From Xanthomonas arboricola pv. guizotiae (GTDB taxonomy: Bacteria; Pseudomonadota; Gammaproteobacteria; Xanthomonadales; Xanthomonadaceae): DNA of 50,591 nucleotides. The translations under genes and the position numbers were made by a program. Shown here in pieces: positions 46,357 to 50,591 of the stretch. Below the pieces are notes generated by a model. That model ran no database searches. It was not told where the DNA came from and was given only the letters and a program-made list of their open reading frames with translations. Numbering within the stretch: position 1 is the first letter of the stretch; each line of letters starts with the position of its first letter. The DNA lies in NCBI RefSeq assembly GCF_002940205.1, contig NZ_MDSK01000037.1:1-50591 (forward strand). Direction: 5' to 3'.

Positions 46357-46381
46357 AACGGCCCGGTTTTCCGGGCCGTTT
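46357..46381 (+). terminator. Terminator of rpoH
   Basis: AACGGCCCGG (46357-46366) and CCGGGCCGTT (46371-46380) form a perfect 10-bp stem with a TTTT loop; a short T-run follows. It lies 30 bases past the rpoH stop codon and between convergent genes, and works in principle on both strands. Confidence 0.85.
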
Positions 46382-46477
46382 GCATGTGGGCTGCCGGTGC
46401 TGCGTCGAGTCCGACGACGCGTGCTTGCTTACCGTGGTCGTCCGCCGATGATCGACCGCGCGCTGCGCCCGCCCGCG

Positions 46478-47092
46478 CTATTCCGGCAGGCGCGCCACCG
46501 GTAGATGCCAGCCGTAGCGGATGGCCATGAAACGCAGCCCGAAACACACCAGCGCACCGGTCGCCAGCGACCAGGCCTGCGGCACCGCCAGCAGGTGCCC
46601 GATCGCGACCAGGCCGCCACCGGCCAGCGCGGCGACCGCATACAGCTCGGCCTGCAGCACCACCGGGGTCCGCGCCACCAGCAGATCGCGCGCGATGCCG
46701 CCGCCGATGCCGCTGAGCATGCCGAGCAAGGTCGCGCTGAGCGGGCTGAGTTGGTAATCGAGCGCCTTGCTGGTGCCGTACACCGCAAACAACGCCAACC
46801 CGGCCGCGTCGAACAGCTGCACCGGGTTGCGCAGCCGTTCCACCGCCGCATGCCAGTAGAAACCGGCCACGCCGGCCAGGCAGGCGACCAGCAGGTACTG
46901 CGGATGCACCAACGCAGCCGGCGGGGTGGCGCCGATCAGCACATCGCGCACGATGCCGCCGGACACCGCCGCCGCGCACGACAGCACCAGCACGCCGAAC
47001 AGATCCAGGCGATTGCGCACCGCCACGGTCGCGCCGCTGAGGGCGAACACGAAGGTGCCGAGCAGATCCAGCAGGAACAGGAGAGTGGTCAC
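46478..47092 (-). CDS. Trimeric intracellular cation channel (TRIC/UPF0126) family protein
   Basis: The 204-residue protein has seven hydrophobic segments arranged as two three-helix repeats plus one, the TRIC-channel fold. The repeat hallmark GGxxRD appears twice: SGGIVRDVLIG and GGGIARDLLVA, where the Gly pair bends the pore helix. Bacterial TRIC proteins are inner-membrane monovalent-cation channels of unknown physiological role. The start is a GTG at 47092, with only a weak ribosome-binding site; the first helix begins directly after it. It lies 52 bases downstream of the NADH dehydrogenase gene on the same strand and may be co-transcribed. Confidence 0.88.
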   Translation of the reverse strand: MTTLLFLLDLLGTFVFALSGATVAVRNRLDLFGVLVLSCAAAVSGGIVRDVLIGATPPAALVHPQYLLVACLAGVAGFYWHAAVERLRNPVQLFDAAGLALFAVYGTSKALDYQLSPLSATLLGMLSGIGGGIARDLLVARTPVVLQAELYAVAALAGGGLVAIGHLLAVPQAWSLATGALVCFGLRFMAIRYGWHLPVARLPE

Positions 47093-47144
47093 GATCAGAC
47101 CGCCGCATCAGGCCGCACAGCATCGCGCACGGCCTGCGCCGCTG

Positions 47145-48437
47145 TCATCCGTCCTTGCTGCTGGGCGGCGGGTCGTCGGTGGCGCCGCCGAAGATGATGC
47201 GCGCGGCGCGCTGGTAGCTCCAGTACGCCATCGCCCAGTTCACCAGCACCACGAACCGGTTGCGGAAACCGATCAGGAAGTACACGTGCGCGGCCAGCCA
47301 GAACCACCAGGCCACGATGCCGGAGAGCTTGAGCTTGCCGACATGCACGATGGCGGCCATGCGGCCGATCGTGGCCAGGTTGCCGTAGTCCTGGTAGCGG
47401 AAGGCCGGTGCGGGCTGGCCACGATGGCGGGCGCGGATCGCCTTGGCGATGTGCTTGCCCATCTGCTTTGCCGCCGGTGCCACGCCCGGCACCGGGCGGC
47501 CGTCCTGCTGGACCGAGGCCAGGTCGCCGCCGACGAAGATTTCCGGGTGGCCAGGCACGCTCAGGTCCGGCTGCATCAGCACGCGGCCGGCGCGATCCAG
47601 CGGCACGCCGAGCGTGCGCGCCAGCGGCGATGCCGCCACGCCGGCGGCCCACACCACGGTGCGTGCAGGCACGAAGGTGTCGCCGAGCTGATAGCCCTGC
47701 GCATCGATGTGGGTGACCGGCGTGCCGGTGTGCACCTCCACGCCCAGGCGCTCGAGCTGCTTGCGCGCCTTGGCGGTGAGATCGTCCGGGAACGAGGGCA
47801 GCACGCGCGGGCCGGCTTCGACCAGGCGCACGCGCGCCTGCCGCGGGTCGATATGGCGGAATTCGTTCTTGAGCGTGTGGCGGGCGATCTCGGCCAGCGT
47901 GCCGGCCAGCTCGACGCCGGTCGGGCCGCCGCCGACCACGGCGAAACTCAGCCAGGCCGCGCGTGCGGCCGGGTCGGATTCGGCTTCGGCGCGCTCGAAG
48001 GCGAGCAGCAATTTGCGCCGCAGCACCAGCGCGTCGTACAGCGTCTTCAGGCCGGGCGCATGCTCGGCCCAGTGATCGTTGCCGAAGTAGGCATGGGTGG
48101 CGCCGGTGGCCAGCAGCAGCATGTCGTAGCCGAGCGTGCTGCCATCGGCAAGCACCACCTCGCGGCGGGCCGGTGCGATTTCGGCGACGTCGCCGAGCAG
48201 CACTTCGACATTGCGCTGCTCGCGCAGGATGTGGCGCAGCGGCGCGGCGATATCCGGTGCCGACAGGCCGGCGGTGGCGACCTGGTACAGCAGCGGCTGG
48301 AACAGGTGATGGTTCTGGCGGTCGATCAGGGTGATGCGGATGCCGGGATCGTCGAGCGCGCGGGTGGCCCATAAGCCGGCAAAACCGCCGCCAACCACGA
48401 CCAGGTGCAGCGGAGCTTGGGAGGGGGAAGAAGTCAT
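47145..48437 (-). CDS. ndh: Type II NADH:quinone oxidoreductase
   Basis: The 430-residue protein is a non-proton-pumping NADH dehydrogenase. Two dinucleotide-binding folds are visible: FAD site VVVGGGFAGLWATRAL at the N-terminus and NADH site FAVVGGGPTGVELAGTLAE near residue 165. The second FAD contact is in PEIFVGGDLAS, and the quinone-site region includes APAAKQMG. The C-terminal part has hydrophobic amphipathic segments (IVAWWFWLAAHVYFLIGF) that anchor it to the inner membrane face. The ATG at 48437 removes a non-conserved extension. It diverges from the NYN-domain gene with a 207-base gap. Confidence 0.93.
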   Translation of the reverse strand: MTSSPSQAPLHLVVVGGGFAGLWATRALDDPGIRITLIDRQNHHLFQPLLYQVATAGLSAPDIAAPLRHILREQRNVEVLLGDVAEIAPARREVVLADGSTLGYDMLLLATGATHAYFGNDHWAEHAPGLKTLYDALVLRRKLLLAFERAEAESDPAARAAWLSFAVVGGGPTGVELAGTLAEIARHTLKNEFRHIDPRQARVRLVEAGPRVLPSFPDDLTAKARKQLERLGVEVHTGTPVTHIDAQGYQLGDTFVPARTVVWAAGVAASPLARTLGVPLDRAGRVLMQPDLSVPGHPEIFVGGDLASVQQDGRPVPGVAPAAKQMGKHIAKAIRARHRGQPAPAFRYQDYGNLATIGRMAAIVHVGKLKLSGIVAWWFWLAAHVYFLIGFRNRFVVLVNWAMAYWSYQRAARIIFGGATDDPPPSSKDG

Positions 48438-48644
48438 CGTCAGGTCCGATGGAATGCGACACGGGCGCATCAGCATGCCGCATCGGCAATGAACATGCCG
48501 CCTGGAATCGGCCTGCCTGCGGCATCATGTCGCATCTCGTCGACTTGATGACCGCATGCCGTCTCTGCCGTCGGCCGCTGCTGCCGACAGCGAGATCGGC
48601 ACCGCAAGCGACACCGACTCTGCCGACACCTTCGAGGAATGACC

Positions 48645-49469
48645 ATGATCGACAATCCCGACAAACGCATCGCCTTGCTGATCGATGCCGACAATGCGCC
48701 GGCCGGCAAGATCGACGTGGTGCTGGCCGAAGTGGCGCGCTATGGCGTGGCCAACGTGCGCCGTGCCTACGGCAACTGGAAGAGTCCGCACCTGAAGGGC
48801 TGGGAAGCGGCGCTGCACGAATACGCGATCCGGCCGATCCAGCAATTTGCCTATAGTTCCGGCAAGAACGCCTCGGACATGGCGATGGTGATCGATGCGA
48901 TGGACCTGCTGTATGCGCGCAACCTGGATGGCTTTGCGATCGTCTCCAGCGATGCGGATTTCACTCCGTTGGTGATGCGTCTGCTCACCGATGGCATGAA
49001 GGTGTATGGCTTCGGTGAAAAGAAAACCCCGGCGCCGTTCGTCAACGCGTGTTCCAAGTTCACCTATGTCGAAGCGCTGGGCGAGCAGGCGGCAGCGGCC
49101 AGCGACACCGCCGCCGGCCGCAAGGACGCCACCGCGCTGCGTGGCGACACCCGGCTGGTGCAGATGCTGCGCAACGCGATCGACAGTGCCTGCGAAGACG
49201 ATGGCTGGGCGCATCTGGGGGCGGTGGGCAAGCAGGTGGCCAACCAGGCCTCGTTCGACCCACGCAACTACGGCTATCGCAAGCTCAGCGACCTGGTGCG
49301 TGCGATCGGCCTGTTCGAGATCAAGCAGGACGAGCAGGCCCTGTGGGTACGCGATGCGCCCAAGGGCGGGCGGGCGAAAGCAGCGCCGCCAGCGGCCGCT
49401 GGCGCCACGCAGGCCTCCACCGCGAAGCGTCCGGCGCGCACGACGCCCAAACCGGCAGCGGGGAAATGA
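48645..49469 (+). CDS. NYN-domain (PIN-like) protein with C-terminal LOTUS/OST-HTH domain
   Basis: The 274-residue protein has an N-terminal NYN domain (about 7-140), a PIN-like fold with presumed metal-ion nuclease acidic residues: Asp14 and Asp16 in LLIDADNAP, an Asp in KNASDMAMVIDAMDL and the pair in SSDADFTPL. After a linker comes an OST-HTH/LOTUS domain (about 165-228: LRNAIDSACEDDGWAHLGAVGK through LIKAIGLFE-like sequence), an RNA-binding winged helix found in eukaryotic MARF1 and Tudor proteins. The tail is Ala/Lys/Pro-rich. Substrate is probably RNA, by family knowledge. The ATG at 48645 was preferred over 48639 because AGGA is 7 bases upstream. Its stop codon overlaps a possible start of the GST gene. 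Confidence 0.9.
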   Translation: MIDNPDKRIALLIDADNAPAGKIDVVLAEVARYGVANVRRAYGNWKSPHLKGWEAALHEYAIRPIQQFAYSSGKNASDMAMVIDAMDLLYARNLDGFAIVSSDADFTPLVMRLLTDGMKVYGFGEKKTPAPFVNACSKFTYVEALGEQAAAASDTAAGRKDATALRGDTRLVQMLRNAIDSACEDDGWAHLGAVGKQVANQASFDPRNYGYRKLSDLVRAIGLFEIKQDEQALWVRDAPKGGRAKAAPPAAAGATQASTAKRPARTTPKPAAGK

Positions 49470-49471
49470 CG

Positions 49472-50128
49472 ATGGCTGACGCTGCGATGCAACCGGCCGC
49501 AGGAAACGCCTCGATCACGCTATGGGGGCGGCGCAATTCCAGCAATGTGCGCAAGGTGCTGTGGTGCGCCGAAGAAGCCGGGCTGCCGTACACCTCGATC
49601 GAAGTCGGCGGTGCGTCTGGTCGTAACGACACGCCCGAGTATCGCGCGTTGAATCCCAACGGTCTGGTGCCGACGCTGCAGGATGGTGAATTGGTGCTGT
49701 GGGAGTCCAATGCGATCGTGCGCTACCTGGCCGCGCAATATGCGCCGGCCCTGTATCCGCAGGCACCGGCCGAACGCGCGCTGGGCGATCGCTGGATGGA
49801 CTGGACCACCTCGACGTTTGCCGGCGTGTTTCGCGACCTGTTCTGGGGCGTGCTGCGCACACCGGAACCCGAGCGCGATCCTGCGCGCATTGCCGCGGCG
49901 CTGACGCGCTCGGGCGACCTGCTCGCACGCGCGGATGCGGCCCTGGCGCAGCAGCCGTATCTGTCCGGCGCGCAATTTGCGATGGGCGATATTCCGCTGG
50001 GCAGCTTCGTCTACGCCTGGTTCGAAATGCCGATCGAGCGGCCCGAGCTGCCGCATCTGCAGGCGTGGTACCAGCGCCTGCGCGCGCGGCCTGCGTACCA
50101 GCGTGGGGTGATGACCGCGCTGACCTGA
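49472..50128 (+). CDS. Glutathione S-transferase family protein
   Basis: The 218-residue protein has an N-terminal thioredoxin-like domain (about 10-90) with ITLWGRRNSSNVRKVLW, where a Ser of the NSSNV segment is the likely thiolate-stabilising residue, cis-Pro in GLVPTLQDG and the ESNAIVRYLA glutathione-binding loop. A helical C-terminal domain follows (about 95-215). GSTs conjugate glutathione to electrophiles or reduce peroxides; the class and substrate are unclear. Two starts are possible: ATG at 49466 overlapping the upstream TGA, and 49472 with better ribosome-binding-site spacing (GGGGA). Either way it is closely coupled to the NYN-LOTUS gene. Confidence 0.9.
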   Translation: MADAAMQPAAGNASITLWGRRNSSNVRKVLWCAEEAGLPYTSIEVGGASGRNDTPEYRALNPNGLVPTLQDGELVLWESNAIVRYLAAQYAPALYPQAPAERALGDRWMDWTTSTFAGVFRDLFWGVLRTPEPERDPARIAAALTRSGDLLARADAALAQQPYLSGAQFAMGDIPLGSFVYAWFEMPIERPELPHLQAWYQRLRARPAYQRGVMTALT

Positions 50129-50237
50129 GTTTCGAGCCTCCACTGAGCCAAGCATGGTGCATGGCAGGCAGCACACGCGCTGCCGACCTCATGCGTTGTT
50201 GCAAGTACATCGCGCGGCCAAATAGCCCGCGTTTTCT

Positions 50238-50302
50238 GCAGGAGCGCACTTGTGCGCGAGGGCATTCCCGCTAACGCCCCATCGCGCGCAAGCGCGCTCC
50301 TA
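50238..50302. repeat. GTAGGAGCGC-family palindrome, unit 1 (degenerate)
   Basis: GCAGGAGCGCACTTGTGCGCGA and, about 20 bases later, TCGCGCGCAAGCGCGCTCCT pair as imperfect arms. The unit is a more diverged copy of the palindrome at 50345-50410. Confidence 0.75.
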
Positions 50303-50344
50303 TAAAAACGTGAGGACACGTGTGGCCTGTTGGCTCGCGGTGTT

Positions 50345-50410
50345 GTAGGAGCGCACCCGGGCGCGATGGCAGTGCCGGTAATGCCACATCGCGCCCAGGT
50401 GCGCTCCTAC
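50345..50410. repeat. GTAGGAGCGC-family palindrome, unit 2
   Basis: The left arm starts GTAGGAGCGCACCCGGG and the right arm ends CCCAGGTGCGCTCCTAC; over 24 bases the arms differ at one position. The pair folds into a long hairpin of about 66 bases. This is the common Xanthomonas REP-like element of intergenic regions. Confidence 0.85.
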
Positions 50411-50498
50411 GAAAGATCACGCCACGCGCGATCAATGACCTGGGCACAGCGCGCAAGACGTGGGTCTGGCTGTTGCCCCCGCGTGCGATACGCCCGCC

Positions 50499-50502
50499 CT
50501 AG
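50499..50502. repeat. CTAG target site next to the right IS
   Basis: CTAG directly borders the terminal repeat of the right IS, mirroring the left IS boundary. Confidence 0.6.
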
Positions 50503-50591
50503 GGCCTGTTAACACATCCGAAGCCCATCAACGACCAGGACGAAGTTGAGGAATCCAAGGAACATGACGTCCAACTTCTCGAAGCGCGTGA
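50503..50591 (-). mobile_element. IS5-like insertion sequence, transposase-3' end (partial)
   Basis: The terminal repeat GGCCTGTTAAC starts at 50503. Directly inside it lies the end of a minus-strand transposase gene. The element runs out of the window to the right. Its terminal repeat matches that of the left element for 11 bases. Confidence 0.85.
50509..50591 (-). CDS. IS5-family transposase, C-terminal fragment (cut by window edge)
   Basis: On the minus strand the frame reads TRFEKLDVMFLGFLNFVLVVDGL and then RMC before TAA at 50509-50511. The RFEKL then hydrophobic ending is the typical C-terminus of IS5-group transposases (the R-Y/F-EK-L motif after the catalytic Glu helix). The stop codon overlaps the terminal repeat, as is normal for these compact elements. 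Only the last 26 residues are visible. Confidence 0.8.
   Translation of the reverse strand, partial: TRFEKLDVMFLGFLNFVLVVDGLRMC

Larger units (their letters stand above)
50129..50498. other. Gene-free region with two palindromic repeats
   Basis: The 370 bases between the GST gene and the right IS contain two palindromic repeat units (annotated separately) and no supported gene. Confidence 0.6.

Noticed and set aside
50238..50410. Regularly spaced repeats considered as a CRISPR array
   Set aside because: Only two units, each a palindrome with different arms, and no spacers or cas genes; they are REP-like.

Overview
The window looks like a chromosomal segment of a Xanthomonas species (Gammaproteobacteria, Xanthomonadaceae). 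It is GC-rich throughout and the gene families and neighbourhoods fit that genus: rpsU next to a YqeY gene, monomeric isocitrate dehydrogenase beside aceK, rho-trxA facing rhlB, and ftsEX upstream of rpoH. The short intergenic repeats (GGGAATCGG-type and GTAGGAGCGC-type palindromes) fit it too. Species cannot be fixed from sequence alone. No rRNA, tRNA, CRISPR array or prophage was seen. Both window ends lie inside IS5-like insertion sequences: positions 1-90 hold the transposase 5' end and one terminal repeat, positions 50503-50591 hold a transposase 3' end and a terminal repeat, each bordered by CTAG.

Layout. 0.1-1.2 kb: rpsU and yqeY (minus). 1.4-5.3 kb: tsaD, folB and a GH3 beta-glucosidase (plus). 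5.5-8.4 kb: a PQQ-type aldose dehydrogenase, a YiaA-like membrane protein and two uncharacterised proteins. 8.5-15.3 kb: a murein-peptide cluster, with NlpC/P60 endopeptidase, dipeptide epimerase, L,D-transpeptidase-fold protein and amino-acid permease on the minus strand, facing an AmiD-like lipoprotein amidase and a frameshifted D-Ala-D-Ala dipeptidase on the plus strand. 15.4-19.0 kb: small proteins, two secreted EF-hand proteins and a HAD hydrolase. 19.6-21.0 kb: 2-oxoadipate dioxygenase/decarboxylase. 21.4-29.3 kb: an MdtABC-type tripartite efflux operon without its outer-membrane channel. 29.6-32.9 kb: M20 amidohydrolase, queF, a LysM protein and a lipoprotein. 33.3-37.5 kb: monomeric IDH and AceK. 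37.6-42.0 kb: rho, trxA and divergent rhlB. 42.0-46.3 kb: ftsE, ftsX, a tandem-receiver protein, ung and rpoH. 46.5-50.1 kb: TRIC-like channel, NADH dehydrogenase II, an NYN-LOTUS protein and a glutathione transferase, followed by two palindromic repeats.

How the genes work together. The 8.5-15.3 kb cluster can be read as a pathway: amidase releases stem peptides, endopeptidase and dipeptidase trim them, the epimerase converts L-Ala-D-Glu, and the permease moves products. IDH plus AceK sits at the TCA/glyoxylate branch point. The rho-trxA/rhlB locus carries two RNA-processing ATPases, both with unusually long disordered extensions. The ftsEX-rpoH neighbourhood couples cell-envelope division and the heat-shock sigma factor, with a signalling protein and a DNA-repair glycosylase lying between them.

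Starts were chosen from ribosome-binding-site spacing, family length and signal peptides. Family assignments are from recognised motifs, not database searches. Coordinates of short sites (hairpins, promoters, repeats) may be off by one base.
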